A stretch of 64,000 nt of DNA from Streptomyces longisporoflavus (GCF_014649775.1 NZ_BMTR01000011.1:272616-336615), one strand, 5' to 3'; shown: positions 42,801 to 51,915, counted from the stretch's first letter. Notes: generated by a model from the sequence alone, not told the origin. Numbers and translations are program-made.

Positions 42801-44108
42801 ATGGCTAGTGAGGAAACCAGGACGATGACACCGACAACGGCGAAGACAGCGACCAGTACCGACGCGGTGAGCGGGGCAGCGGAGAAACAGCCCGCCACGC
42901 GCGCGTGGGCGACGCGTCTCGTCATGGTCGGCATCGTCCTGGCCGCCCTCAACCTCCGGCCGGGCATCACCAGCCTCGGCTCGCTCCTCGAAGAGGTACG
43001 CGACGGGCTCGGCATGAGCGGCACGCTCGCCGGTCTGCTCACCTCCGTCCCGCCGCTCTGCTTCGCGATCTTCGGGGTGATGGCTCCCCGACTCGCCCGC
43101 CGGTTCGGCCCCAGCGCGGTGGTCTGCGCCGGCATGGTCGCGATCGCCGCGGGTCTGGCGATCCGTCCCTTCCTGGGCGGCACCGTCGGCTTCCTCGCCG
43201 CGAGCGCGCTCGCCCTCATGGGCATCGCGGTCAGCAACGTCCTGATGCCGGTGATCGTCAAGCGCTGGTTCCCCGACCGGGTCGGCTCGATGACCGGGCT
43301 CTACTCGATGGCGCTCGCGCTCGGCACCTCGCTGGCGGCGGCCATCACGGTGCCCATGACCGACGCCCTGGGCGGCAGTTGGCAGACCGGGCTCGCGGTG
43401 TGGGCGGCGCTCGCCGTCGTCGCCGTCGTGCCGTGGCTGCCGCTGGTGCGCGACCGGAGCGCCGCCTCCGCCGCCCCGGAGCACGTCAGCTCCGAGGTGC
43501 GCCGGGAGGACGCGCAGCTGCGCATCACGCGCAGCCGTACGGCGTGGGCGCTCGCCTGCTTCTTCGGGCTCCAGGCCACCGCCGCGTACATCACGATGGG
43601 CTGGATGCCGCAGATCTTCCGTGACGCGGGTGTCCCGGCGGGGGAGGCCGGTGTGCTGCTCGCCGTCATCATGGCGATGGGCGTACCGCTGGCCTTCGTC
43701 ATTCCGCGGGTCGCCACCCGGCTGCCGAACCAGGGGCCCGTGGTGGTCGTGCTCGGCGTCTGCGGTCTCGCCGGATACGCGGGTCTCTACCTCGCTCCGG
43801 CGGGCGGCGCCTGGGTGTGGGCGCTGCTGCTCGGCGTCTCCAACTGCGCCTTCCCGCTGGCCCTCACCATGGTCGGCATGCGGGCCAAGAGCAGCGTGGG
43901 CGTCGCCAAGCTCTCCGCCTTCGCGCAGAGCACGGGCTATCTGATCTCGATTCCGGGGCCGCTCCTGGTGGGCGTGCTCTACCAGCACAGCGGCGGCTGG
44001 GGCCTGCCGATCGCGCTCATGGCGGGCCTGATGGTGCCGCAGATCGTGGTGGGCATCCTGGCGGGCCGCAACCGCACGGTCGAGGACGAGATCGCGGCGG
44101 CCGGCTGA
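42801..44108 (+). CDS. MFS transporter of the CynX/NimT type
   Basis: A 435-residue major facilitator protein, 12 TM helices after a polar 35-residue N-terminus. LNLRPGITSLGSLLEEV in TM1 is the signature of the cyanate/nitroimidazole (CynX/NimT) branch. PRLARRFGPSAVV follows TM2. In this branch substrates include cyanate and nitroimidazoles, and the actual substrate here is unknown. Regulated by the divergent GntR gene. Confidence 0.92.
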   Translation: MASEETRTMTPTTAKTATSTDAVSGAAEKQPATRAWATRLVMVGIVLAALNLRPGITSLGSLLEEVRDGLGMSGTLAGLLTSVPPLCFAIFGVMAPRLARRFGPSAVVCAGMVAIAAGLAIRPFLGGTVGFLAASALALMGIAVSNVLMPVIVKRWFPDRVGSMTGLYSMALALGTSLAAAITVPMTDALGGSWQTGLAVWAALAVVAVVPWLPLVRDRSAASAAPEHVSSEVRREDAQLRITRSRTAWALACFFGLQATAAYITMGWMPQIFRDAGVPAGEAGVLLAVIMAMGVPLAFVIPRVATRLPNQGPVVVVLGVCGLAGYAGLYLAPAGGAWVWALLLGVSNCAFPLALTMVGMRAKSSVGVAKLSAFAQSTGYLISIPGPLLVGVLYQHSGGWGLPIALMAGLMVPQIVVGILAGRNRTVEDEIAAAG

Positions 44109-44110
44109 CT

Positions 44111-44194
44111 CCGGGGGAGTGCTGCTCTGCTCCCCGGGTAGCACTGCCCCGCTCGCCGGGGGAGTGCTGCCTTGCTTCCCCGGGGGAGTACTGC
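44111..44194 (+). repeat. Three copies of a 15-base repeat
   Basis: CCGGGGGAGTGCTGC occurs at 44111-44125 and 44156-44170 and, with one change (A for G), at 44180-44194. Each copy is followed by TCCCCGG-like complements, so the stretch can fold into several alternative hairpins, perhaps acting as terminator after the MFS gene. Confidence 0.7.
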
Positions 44195-44241
44195 CCTACC
44201 CCGGCCGAGCCGTCCCGGACAAAGGGTGCGAGACTCTTGCC

Positions 44242-44358
44242 ATGCCAGTGCTCGACCCGAACCCCCAGAACGGCCAGAAGAAGCTGCTCATCGTGCTTGG
44301 CTCGATGCTGGCCATCACCGTGATCATCGGGATCATCGCCTCCATCGCCTCGCCGTGA
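44242..44358 (+). CDS. 38-residue transporter-associated membrane peptide (SGM_5486 type)
   Basis: Encodes a 38-residue protein: polar MPVLDPNPQNGQKK then one TM helix LLIVLGSMLAITVIIGIIAS. It matches what I remember of the SGM_5486 family of tiny proteins coded directly after CynX/NimT-type MFS genes in Streptomyces. Possibly an accessory subunit of the transporter. Confidence 0.8.
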   Translation: MPVLDPNPQNGQKKLLIVLGSMLAITVIIGIIASIASP

Positions 44359-44387
44359 CCCGCCCCTGAACTGACCCCGGCGGGGCC

Positions 44388-44420
44388 GATGGTGGGGCTA
44401 GCACCACCATCCCCTAGGGG
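44388..44420. promoter_or_regulatory. Hairpin and CCCCTAGGGG palindrome ahead of a small membrane gene
   Basis: GATGGTGG (44388-44395) pairs with CCACCATC (44404-44411), overlapping the palindrome CCCCTAGGGG (44411-44420). May terminate the SGM_5486-type gene or act in the promoter of the next one. Confidence 0.4.
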
Positions 44421-44537
44421 GTCAGTGTCAGGGTCAAGTGGGTGGATCACCGGATGTGCTGAGGGTCGCTCGATCCGTACCTTCGAGATGTGGCCGCGAA
44501 GACGCGGCGCGGAAGACTCGAGGACCACGGAGGCGGC

Positions 44538-44762
44538 ATGTCGGCCCGTTCGCACACCAGGCGCGACCCGGGAGCCACCAAGGACTCCGCGAGCGTCGAG
44601 ATCCAGCTTCCGTGGTGGGCGATCGCCCTCCCCGCCATAGCCTTCGCGGCCCTGCTCCTGCTGATACTGAACCCCGCCGACGCCCACGCCACGGCGGGCG
44701 AGCCGGTGGTCACCCATCTGATCGAACGCATCCAGGAGACGGTCTTCCGTACCACCGCGTGA
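44538..44762 (+). CDS. Small single-TM protein, unknown
   Basis: A 74-residue protein with a polar N-terminus (MSARSHTRRDPGATKD), one TM helix (WWAIALPAIAFAALLLLIL) and a short tail containing HLIERIQETVF. Not recognised. GGAGGCGGC just ahead of the ATG makes the start firm. An in-frame ATG at 44490 lacks that support. Confidence 0.72.
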   Translation: MSARSHTRRDPGATKDSASVEIQLPWWAIALPAIAFAALLLLILNPADAHATAGEPVVTHLIERIQETVFRTTA

Positions 44763-44765
44763 CCC

Positions 44766-44834
44766 GCCTCGCGCGGACACCGTGACCTGCTTCGTACGGA
44801 CACCGTCACCCGCCTCGTGCGGACACCGTCACCC
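44766..44834 (+). repeat. Three tandem 23-base repeats
   Basis: Units at 44766-44788, 44789-44811 and 44812-44834, each of the form GCYTCGNNCGGACACCGTSACCY. The period is exactly 23 and the last two copies differ at only two positions. They fill the gap between a small membrane protein gene and the SixA gene. Confidence 0.85.
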
Positions 44835-44896
44835 GTGTCGGGGGAGCAGGCCAACTCCCTGCGCCCACCGGCGGGTTTCATGCGAAGCTGGGACGC

Positions 44897-45415
44897 ATGA
44901 GCGTCGCAGAACCCCGCAGGATCGTCATTTTCCGGCATGCGAAGGCCGACTGGCCGCAGGTGTCCGACCACGAGCGTCCGCTCGCGGAGCGAGGCCGCAA
45001 GGACGCGCCCGTCGCCGGGCGCAAGCTGGCAGACAGCGGCATTCCTCTCGACCTGGCCCTCTGCTCGACCGCCGCCCGGACCCGCGAGACATGGAAGCTC
45101 GCCGTCCATGAGCTGCCGGACCGGCCCAAGACCGTCTACGAGGATCGGCTGTACGAGGCCTCTCCGGGCGAACTGATCGCCGTGCTCAACGAAACCCCGG
45201 ACGACGTGCGGAACGTCGTACTGATCGGTCACAACCCCGGAGTGCAGGGGCTCGCGGACATTCTCTCCGGAGCCGCCGAGGGCGACGCCCGTACGCGGAT
45301 GGAACGCCGCGGTTTCCCCACGGCCGCCTTCGCCGTCCTGACCTACTCCGGCTCGTGGAAGGCCCTGGAACCCGGGGTCGGCACCCTGGTCGACTACTGG
45401 GCGCCTTCCGAGTAG
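44897..45415 (+). CDS. SixA-type histidine phosphatase
   Basis: A 172-residue histidine phosphatase superfamily protein. The catalytic histidine is in FRHAKADWP (RHG-like motif, residues about 12-20), HERPLAERGRKDA follows, and the second His is in LIGHNPGVQ. SixA proteins dephosphorylate phosphohistidine of signalling or PTS proteins. Converges on serB through a 28-bp hairpin. Substrate unknown. Confidence 0.9.
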   Translation: MSVAEPRRIVIFRHAKADWPQVSDHERPLAERGRKDAPVAGRKLADSGIPLDLALCSTAARTRETWKLAVHELPDRPKTVYEDRLYEASPGELIAVLNETPDDVRNVVLIGHNPGVQGLADILSGAAEGDARTRMERRGFPTAAFAVLTYSGSWKALEPGVGTLVDYWAPSE

Positions 45416-45445
45416 ATCTTCCGAGTAGATCCCGAGCAGACCCGA

Positions 45446-45506
45446 CGCACGTACGGCGATGGGCCCCGGAACCGCAGCGGTTCCGGGGCCCATCGCCGTA
45501 CGTGCG
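45446..45506. terminator. 28-bp perfect hairpin between SixA gene and serB
   Basis: 45446-45473 is exactly complementary to 45479-45506, with loop of five bases (three if G-C at the tip also pairs). It serves both convergent genes and is the longest perfect stem in the window. Confidence 0.95.
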
Positions 45507-45518
45507 CCAGCGCTTGCG

Positions 45519-46733
45519 TCAGTCGGTGTGCGTGTCCGCGGCCTCGACCTCTTCACGGGTGATGCCGAGAAGATAGAGGACGGTGTCGAGGAAGGGGACG
45601 TTCACCGCGGTGTGCGCGGCCTGGCGGACGACGGGCTTGGCGTTGAAGGCGACACCGAGACCGGCCGCGTTCAGCATGTCCAGGTCGTTGGCGCCGTCGC
45701 CGATGGCGACGGTCTGCTCCAGCGGGACCCCGGCCTCCGCGGCGAAGCGGCGCAGCAGACGGGCCTTGCCCGCGCGGTCCACGATCTCGCCGGTCACCTT
45801 GCCGGTGAGCTTGCCGTCGATGATCTCCAGGGTGTTGGCCTGGGCGAAGTCGAGGCCGAGACGTTCCTGCAGATCGTCGGTCACCTGGGTGAACCCGCCC
45901 GAGACGACGCCCACTTGGTAGCCGAGGCGCTTGAGCGTGCGGATGAGGGTGCGGGCGCCGGGGGTGAGACGGACCTCGGAGCGGACCTTGTCGACGACTG
46001 AGGCGTCGAGCCCGGCGAGGAGTTCCACACGGGCGTGCAGCGACTGCTCGAAGTCCAGGTCACCGCGCATGGCGGCCGCGGTCACCTCGGCGACCTTGTC
46101 CTCGCAGCCGGCGTGCGCGGCGAAGAGCTCGATCACCTCGTCCTGGATGAGGGTCGAGTCGACGTCCATCACGACGAGCCGCTGGGCACGGCGGTGCAGG
46201 CCCGCCGCGACGACGGCGACGTCCACGCCGAGCTTCGCCGCCTCCAGGGCGAGGGCGGTCCGCAGCGGCTCGGTCTCGGTGCCGGAGACGGCGAACTCCA
46301 CTGCGGTGACCGGGTACTTGGCGAGCCGGAAGATACGGTCGATGTTGCCGCCGGTCGCGGTGATGCTGGCGGCGATGGACGCCGTCGACTCGGCGGTCAG
46401 GGGGTGGCCGAGCACGGTGATGTGGGAGCGGCCGAGGCCGCGCGGGCGGTTGTCGCCGATGCCCGAGATGATCTCGGCCTGCATCTTCAGGGACTCGGCC
46501 CAGCTGTGCACGGTGGACCGCAGGTCGCCCTCCAGACCGGCCGGCGGCTCGGTCACGAGCGCGCACAGCACTATGCGGCCACGGGTAACGACCTGCTCGA
46601 TGTCGACGACGTCGACGGAGTAGGCGGCGAGGGTGTCGAAGAGGCCTGCGGTGATTCCGGGGCGGTCCTTGCCGAAGATCTTGACGAGGAGCGTGGGGAC
46701 ATCGGCGGGCTGCGGGAGATGAGGAGCGCTCAT
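45519..46733 (-). CDS. serB: Phosphoserine phosphatase SerB
   Basis: Last enzyme of serine biosynthesis, HAD family, 404 residues. The N-terminal 180 residues are two ACT-type regions (LLVKIFGKDRPGITAGLFDT and HITVLGHPLTAESTA). The phosphatase has VVMDVDSTLIQDEVIE (nucleophile Asp), VVSGGFTQV, and IGDGANDLDML. Same build as mycobacterial SerB2, in which the ACT domains bind serine. The ATG lies 13 bases from the end of a Pro-rich upstream sequence. Confidence 0.95.
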   Translation of the reverse strand: MSAPHLPQPADVPTLLVKIFGKDRPGITAGLFDTLAAYSVDVVDIEQVVTRGRIVLCALVTEPPAGLEGDLRSTVHSWAESLKMQAEIISGIGDNRPRGLGRSHITVLGHPLTAESTASIAASITATGGNIDRIFRLAKYPVTAVEFAVSGTETEPLRTALALEAAKLGVDVAVVAAGLHRRAQRLVVMDVDSTLIQDEVIELFAAHAGCEDKVAEVTAAAMRGDLDFEQSLHARVELLAGLDASVVDKVRSEVRLTPGARTLIRTLKRLGYQVGVVSGGFTQVTDDLQERLGLDFAQANTLEIIDGKLTGKVTGEIVDRAGKARLLRRFAAEAGVPLEQTVAIGDGANDLDMLNAAGLGVAFNAKPVVRQAAHTAVNVPFLDTVLYLLGITREEVEAADTHTD

Positions 46734-47162
46734 GGTGAGCCCACCGTATCCGGCGGCGTCTCCGCCCCGCCGGGGTGGTCCGCGTGCCGGACACCTGCGG
46801 CTGCCGCCGGCGAAACGCCCGCGCTCGCGGGCCGGGGTGCCTCGCTCTCACCGCCTCCCGCGCTGAAGATCTCTCCCACCCACCCACCCGCCCACCCGTT
46901 TACCCCGCGGTATCGGCATCCCCTGCCTAGCGCCGGTGATCGGGTGGATGGGCGTGACCATCCGGCGCAAAGGGGCGGGGGAGGGGCGCTGCGCCTGGCG
47001 GTGTTGCGCGGGGGAGGGGCGCTGCACCCGGCAGAGCCGCCCAAGGGCAAGGGCGCCGTCGCCCCAGGGGCAGGGACGCCGCACCCGGCAAAGACGCCCG
47101 AGAGCAGGGACGTACCGCCCCGCATAGTCACTCTGCGGCATGCAGACGTCAGGGAACCTGCA
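46734..47162. other. Gene-free low-complexity stretch
   Basis: About 430 bases between serB (minus) and the streptophobe gene (minus). G/C-rich irregular repeats such as GGGGAGGGGCGCTGC (two copies near 46978 and 47012) and CACCCGGCA occur. No reading frame with credible protein features. Confidence 0.55.
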
Positions 47163-48980
47163 CTACCGCCCCCGACCTCCACGAGGCCCCGACCCCGGTC
47201 CCGGCGGTGGAGGTGGAGGCGGTGGTGGAGGTGGAGGCCAATCGCCCTCGTCCGAGGAGCGGGGGCGCGGCTTCGGCGGGGGAGGCGGAGTGACCGGCCC
47301 CACCACCGTCGGCGCCCCGGAGACATCACGCGGCGGCGGCCGAAGGTACGGGTTGGTGTCAGGGTTCGAGGGCCGGAAGGGCGCGCTGGGACTGTACGGC
47401 CCGGCAGACCCCGCAGGCCGCGCCGCCCCGGGCTCCCCAGCCGTCCCGGAGACCCCGGAGCCCCCGGACGCCCCCGCACCCCCAGACCCCCCGGCGGACC
47501 CAGCAGCCCCCGCAGCGCCCACCCCCGCGGCAACCCCCGCCCCCGGCGCCACCCCCGCCCCCGCCTCGCCCCCCGCACCGGCAAACCACGAAACCCGGCC
47601 CCCCGCAGCCCCACTGGCCACAGCGAGCAACGCCCCCACAGCTCCCGCCCCCGCACCCCACGCCGCCCCCAAAAGGAACGCCATTCCCAGCCGGCCGTGC
47701 AGTTCGATGCCCGCGCCGAACGCGTCGAAGCCCAGTACCGAGAGCGAGGCGTCCGCGGAGACACCCGTGAGCCACACCAGCAACGGCAGCCCGAGCGCCG
47801 TCACCGCGCCGAGCCGCACCGCACACTGCGCCGCGAACCTCAGGGCGCCGGTCTCGCCGCGTGAGTAAGGAGAACGGACGGCGGTGAGCACACCCGCGAA
47901 CAGGATCATCAGGGCCGCCGCGACGCCGAGGAGCCACACCCGGCTGTCCAGTTCCGCGAGCCGCCCCAGCGTCACCGCCTCGCTCGCCGAGGAGCCGGAC
48001 CCGGACAGGAGGTCGTCCACCGGATCCGGCAGGAGCTTCGCCAGCTGCCCCGTCGCCTCGCCGTCCCACGGCACGAAGAGCCCGATCGGCACCCCGAGCC
48101 ACACCCCGTTCGGCGCCCCGAGCAGCGCGGCGCCCGCGATCCGCTTGGGATGGTCGTCGCCGATCATCGCGTACAGCGCCGCCGCGAGCCCGGCGAGTAC
48201 CGCCACGAGCATGACCGTGACCAGCGCGGACGTCGCGGGCCGCACCACGCGGTGCACGACGTCCCACCCTCGCGGCAGCGGCGTACGGCGCGACGCGAGC
48301 AGCGCGATCAGCAGCACGACGAGCACCCACACCGCGCCCCCGAGCAGCGTCGGACCCGTCTCCACGGTGAAGCCGACCGACGCCTTCGCCTGCGCGAGAT
48401 CGCCGAGTCGGTCGGGCAGCACGCCCCCGATGTCGCCGAGGCCGTCCGGCAGTTTGTCCGTGATGTCGTCCGGCAGCTGGTCGACGCCCTTGTCGATGCC
48501 CTGGTCGATCCCGAGCTGGTCACCCTTGATCGTGATGATGTCGTGACCCGCCCAGACGAGCCCTCCGAGCATCGCCAGAAAGAGGACGACCACCGCCCCG
48601 GCTCGCGCGGCCAGTTCGCCGGCGGAGATCACAACTCCCGCCCCGCGCAGGGAACGCAGGAAAAAATACGCAAGGAACAGCGCGCCCGCGAGCCCGACGC
48701 CCAGCGGCGCGACATCGATCGCGGTGGTCGCCTCCGCCCCTTCGAGGCCGAAGGCCGACACGTCACCGGACGGGGTCACCGAGCCGCCCGCGCCGAGCGC
48801 CACCACGGCAGCCGTCATCGGCCCCAGTGACGCCACCGCGTCCGCGCCGAGCAGATGCAGGCCGAGCGCCGCAGTGCCCGCCATGCCGACAAGAGCCCAG
48901 CTCACGGCGGCAATCGCGGACAGCAGCACATCGCCCCACCGCATACGCCGGCTCTCGACCCTTTTCCCGCCGGTCTCCAT
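47163..48980 (-). CDS. Streptophobe-type polytopic membrane protein
   Basis: A 605-residue protein. Residues about 15-440 form roughly ten TM helices starting with WGDVLLSAIAAVSWALVGMA and including the conserved GGSVTPSGDVSAFGLEG loop. A polar loop rich in Asp and Gly (DQGIDKGVDQLPDDI, about 155-190) is extracytoplasmic. The C-terminal 150 residues are Gly/Ala then Pro-rich (a run of 12 Pro near the end), cytoplasmic. I recognise the streptophobe-type family (hydrophobic Streptomyces proteins of unknown role). Start ATG with GGGGGG ahead. Confidence 0.8.
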   Translation of the reverse strand: METGGKRVESRRMRWGDVLLSAIAAVSWALVGMAGTAALGLHLLGADAVASLGPMTAAVVALGAGGSVTPSGDVSAFGLEGAEATTAIDVAPLGVGLAGALFLAYFFLRSLRGAGVVISAGELAARAGAVVVLFLAMLGGLVWAGHDIITIKGDQLGIDQGIDKGVDQLPDDITDKLPDGLGDIGGVLPDRLGDLAQAKASVGFTVETGPTLLGGAVWVLVVLLIALLASRRTPLPRGWDVVHRVVRPATSALVTVMLVAVLAGLAAALYAMIGDDHPKRIAGAALLGAPNGVWLGVPIGLFVPWDGEATGQLAKLLPDPVDDLLSGSGSSASEAVTLGRLAELDSRVWLLGVAAALMILFAGVLTAVRSPYSRGETGALRFAAQCAVRLGAVTALGLPLLVWLTGVSADASLSVLGFDAFGAGIELHGRLGMAFLLGAAWGAGAGAVGALLAVASGAAGGRVSWFAGAGGEAGAGVAPGAGVAAGVGAAGAAGSAGGSGGAGASGGSGVSGTAGEPGAARPAGSAGPYSPSAPFRPSNPDTNPYLRPPPRDVSGAPTVVGPVTPPPPPKPRPRSSDEGDWPPPPPPPPPPPPGPGSGPRGGRGR

Positions 48981-49244
48981 CAGGACCCCCCGACTCGCAG
49001 CGCCGCGCCCTATTCATGCGAGATGTGCGCAATGCGCATGATCCGTATGCACTCGTGGGCGGTTACTACTCTCCGGGGCGGTTTCTGCCCCGTCAACGGG
49101 GCGGTCGCCCGGGCTCGTACGCAGTCTTCACAAGGCCCGACTTTCGGTCAGAGGCCTCCGCCTGAAATAGTTCCTCCCGATGTTCGACATCCCTAGACTC
49201 CCCATGACGGGGGCTAGCTCGGGGGACAACTCAGTGGGGCTGGA

Positions 49245-51860
49245 GTGCCGGAACTCGTACTGGAATTGAATGGAAGGACCTGGACGCTCGATCCATCCAG
49301 GTCGTACACCCTCGGACGTGATCCGCAGGGAGATCTCGCGCTTGACGACGCCAGGGTGTCCTGGCGTCACGCCACGATCAGCTGGAGCGGCCGCACTTGG
49401 GTCATCGAGGACCACGGCAGCACCAACGGCACCTTTGTGCAGGGCCAGCGGATCCACCAGATGGAAATCGGTCCCGGCTCGGCCGTGAACCTCGGCAACG
49501 CGACCGACGGTCCGCGGCTGAATGTGTCCGGCAGCGCCTCGGGCGCCGCCGCCGTGTCCGCACCGCAGCAGGCCGCTCAGCAGGCACCGGCCCATCAGGC
49601 GCCGCAACACCAGGCACCGCAGCACCACGCGCAGCAGCAGGGCGGTCCCGGCTGGGCCGCCCAGACGCCTGAGCAGCAGGCGCCGCAGTACCAGGCGCAG
49701 CAGCAGATGCCCCAGCAGCAGGGCTGGCCGCAGCCCCAGCAGCAGGCTCAACACCAGCAGCCTCAGCAGCCCCAGCAGCCCCAGGTCCCGCAGCAGCAGG
49801 GTCCCGGCGCGGGTTCCGGCGGTGCCGCGGGGGCCCCGCCGGTCTACGGCGACCGCAGCCCGACGACGTTCCACCAGCTCGCGCTCGGCCGCAAGATGCG
49901 CATCGGCCGCGCCCTGGAGAACGAACTGGTCGTCTCCGACCTCCAGGTCTCGCGGCACCACGCCGAGTTCACGGCCACTCCGGACGGCCGTTTCGAGATC
50001 CACGACCTCGGCTCGCACAACGGCACGTACATCAACGGTCAGCCGGTCGCGAAGTCGGGCACGGCCCTCATCGGCCCGAACGACATCGTCAGCGTCGGCC
50101 ACTCGACGTTCCGGCTCGTCGGCGACCGGCTCGAGGAGTTCGTCGACACCGGTGAGATCTCCTTCTCCGCCCGCCACCTCACGGTGACGGTCGACGGCGG
50201 CAAGGACATCCTCAAGGACGTCTCCTTCGGCGTTCCGGAGAAGTCGCTCATCGCGGTCATCGGCCCCTCGGGCTCCGGAAAGTCCACCCTGCTCAAGGCG
50301 CTCACCGGCTACCGGCCCGCCAACAAGGGTGACGTCCTCTACGACAACCGGAACCTCTACAAGCAGTTCGCCGAGCTGCGCCAGCGCATCGGTCTGGTCC
50401 CGCAGGACGACATCCTGCACAAGGAACTGACCGTCAAGAAGGCCCTCAAGTACGCCGCCAAGCTGCGCTTCCCCTCGGACACCAGCGAGCAGGAGCGCGA
50501 GCAGCGCATCGACGAGGTCCTGCGCGAGCTCAAGCTGGACATCCACAAGGAGAAGAAGGTCACCTCCCTCTCCGGTGGCCAGCGCAAGCGCGTGTCGGTG
50601 GCCCTGGAGCTCCTCACCAAGCCGTCCCTTATCTTCCTGGACGAGCCGACCTCCGGCCTCGACCCGGGCATGGACCGCGACGTCATGCAGCTCCTGCGCG
50701 GCCTCGCGGACGACGGCCGTACGGTCCTGGTCGTCACGCACTCGGTCGCCGAGCTCGCGATCTGCGACAAGCTCCTGGTGATGGCGCCCGGCGGTTCGGT
50801 CGCGTACTTCGGTCCGCCGGAGGAAGCGCTCAACTTCTTCGGCTACCAGACGTGGGCCGACGTCTTCTCGGCGTTCGAGAACTACCGCGACTACGACTGG
50901 GCGGGCCGCTGGAAGGGCTCGCAGCACTACCAGATGTACGCCGCCGACATCGACGCCGTGGCCGCACAGTCGGTGCACATGCCACCACCGCAGGCGATCA
51001 GGCCGCCCAAGCCACAGGGCTGGGGCTCGCAGCTGTGGACACTGATCCGCCGCTACACCTCGGTGATCGCCTCCGACAAGGGCTTCATGGGCCTGATGGT
51101 GATCCTGCCCGCGGTTCTGGGCATCGTCAGCGTCGTCATCCCGGCCGACTTCGGGCTCGCCCCGCCCAAGCCGCCGGTCAAGTTCAACGGCGACGCGGGC
51201 ACGATCATGCTGATCCTCGCGGTCGGCATGTGCTTCTCCGGCGCGGCCAACTCCGTACGTGAGCTGATCAAGGAACGGGTCATCTACGAACGGGAGCGGG
51301 CCACCGGCCTCTCCCGCTCGGCGTACCTGATGTCCAAGGTCATCGTCCTCGGCGTGATCACGGCCCTCCAGGGCGTCATCATCTGCGGCATCGGCTTCGC
51401 CACGCGCGACATGCCGGAAGAGGGCCTGATCATGCCCCCGGCCGTCGAGATCTGCCTGGTCATCATCGCCCTGGGCTTCACCTCGATGATGTTCGGCCTG
51501 GTCATCTCCTCGCTGGTGAAGACCTCCGAGAAGACCATGCCGCTCCTGGTGATGTTCGCGATCGTCCAGGTCGTCTTCACCGGCGTCCTCTTCCAGGTCT
51601 ACGGCTCGCCCGGCCTGGAGCAGTTCGCCTGGCTGATGCCGTCGCGCTGGGCCATCGCGGGTGCGGGCGCCACGCTGGACCTCGCGCACCTCATGCCGCC
51701 GTGGGACCCGAAGAAGCCGGGCGACCTCGACCCGCTGTGGGAGCACTCGGCAAGCCAGTGGGGCATCAACATCACCATCCTGCTCCTGATCGGCATCGCC
51801 TGCGGCTTCGCGGTCGCACGGCTGCTGCGCCGGCACGAGCCGGAGGTCATGCGCAAGTAA
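49245..51860 (+). CDS. FHA-FHA-ABC exporter (Rv1747-like)
   Basis: An 871-residue half-transporter. FHA1 (residues ~1-94) has LGRDPQGD, SWRHATI and HGSTNGTFV; a linker of about 100 residues is very rich in Gln and Pro; FHA2 (~205-290) has IGRALENE, SRHHAEF and HNGTYING. The ABC ATPase has GPSGSGKST (~340), LSGGQRKR (~441) and FLDEPTSGLD (~464). Six TM helices of the ABC2/ABCG type end the protein. In M. tuberculosis Rv1747 the FHA domains bind phosphothreonine from PknF. GTG start. Divergent from the streptophobe gene. Confidence 0.94.
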   Translation: MPELVLELNGRTWTLDPSRSYTLGRDPQGDLALDDARVSWRHATISWSGRTWVIEDHGSTNGTFVQGQRIHQMEIGPGSAVNLGNATDGPRLNVSGSASGAAAVSAPQQAAQQAPAHQAPQHQAPQHHAQQQGGPGWAAQTPEQQAPQYQAQQQMPQQQGWPQPQQQAQHQQPQQPQQPQVPQQQGPGAGSGGAAGAPPVYGDRSPTTFHQLALGRKMRIGRALENELVVSDLQVSRHHAEFTATPDGRFEIHDLGSHNGTYINGQPVAKSGTALIGPNDIVSVGHSTFRLVGDRLEEFVDTGEISFSARHLTVTVDGGKDILKDVSFGVPEKSLIAVIGPSGSGKSTLLKALTGYRPANKGDVLYDNRNLYKQFAELRQRIGLVPQDDILHKELTVKKALKYAAKLRFPSDTSEQEREQRIDEVLRELKLDIHKEKKVTSLSGGQRKRVSVALELLTKPSLIFLDEPTSGLDPGMDRDVMQLLRGLADDGRTVLVVTHSVAELAICDKLLVMAPGGSVAYFGPPEEALNFFGYQTWADVFSAFENYRDYDWAGRWKGSQHYQMYAADIDAVAAQSVHMPPPQAIRPPKPQGWGSQLWTLIRRYTSVIASDKGFMGLMVILPAVLGIVSVVIPADFGLAPPKPPVKFNGDAGTIMLILAVGMCFSGAANSVRELIKERVIYERERATGLSRSAYLMSKVIVLGVITALQGVIICGIGFATRDMPEEGLIMPPAVEICLVIIALGFTSMMFGLVISSLVKTSEKTMPLLVMFAIVQVVFTGVLFQVYGSPGLEQFAWLMPSRWAIAGAGATLDLAHLMPPWDPKKPGDLDPLWEHSASQWGINITILLLIGIACGFAVARLLRRHEPEVMRK

Positions 51861-51882
51861 GCGGCTGTCCGCGAGCAGACGA

Positions 51883-51915
51883 GAAGGGCGGCACCCCCGT
51901 GGGGTGCCGCCCTTC
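51883..51915. terminator. Terminator between FHA-ABC and transglycosylase genes
   Basis: A perfect 15-bp stem (51883-51897 / 51901-51915) with loop CGT; lies between two convergent genes and probably serves both. Confidence 0.9.

Noticed and set aside
42024..44144. 706-codon minus frame extending the GntR gene
   Set aside because: The part beyond codon ~228 overlaps the divergent MFS gene and is its antisense shadow.
49128..51836. 902-codon minus frame opposite the FHA-ABC gene
   Set aside because: Mirror of a strongly biased real gene; the sequence is typical antisense (Leu/Val/Glu/Gly/Asp) with no motifs.
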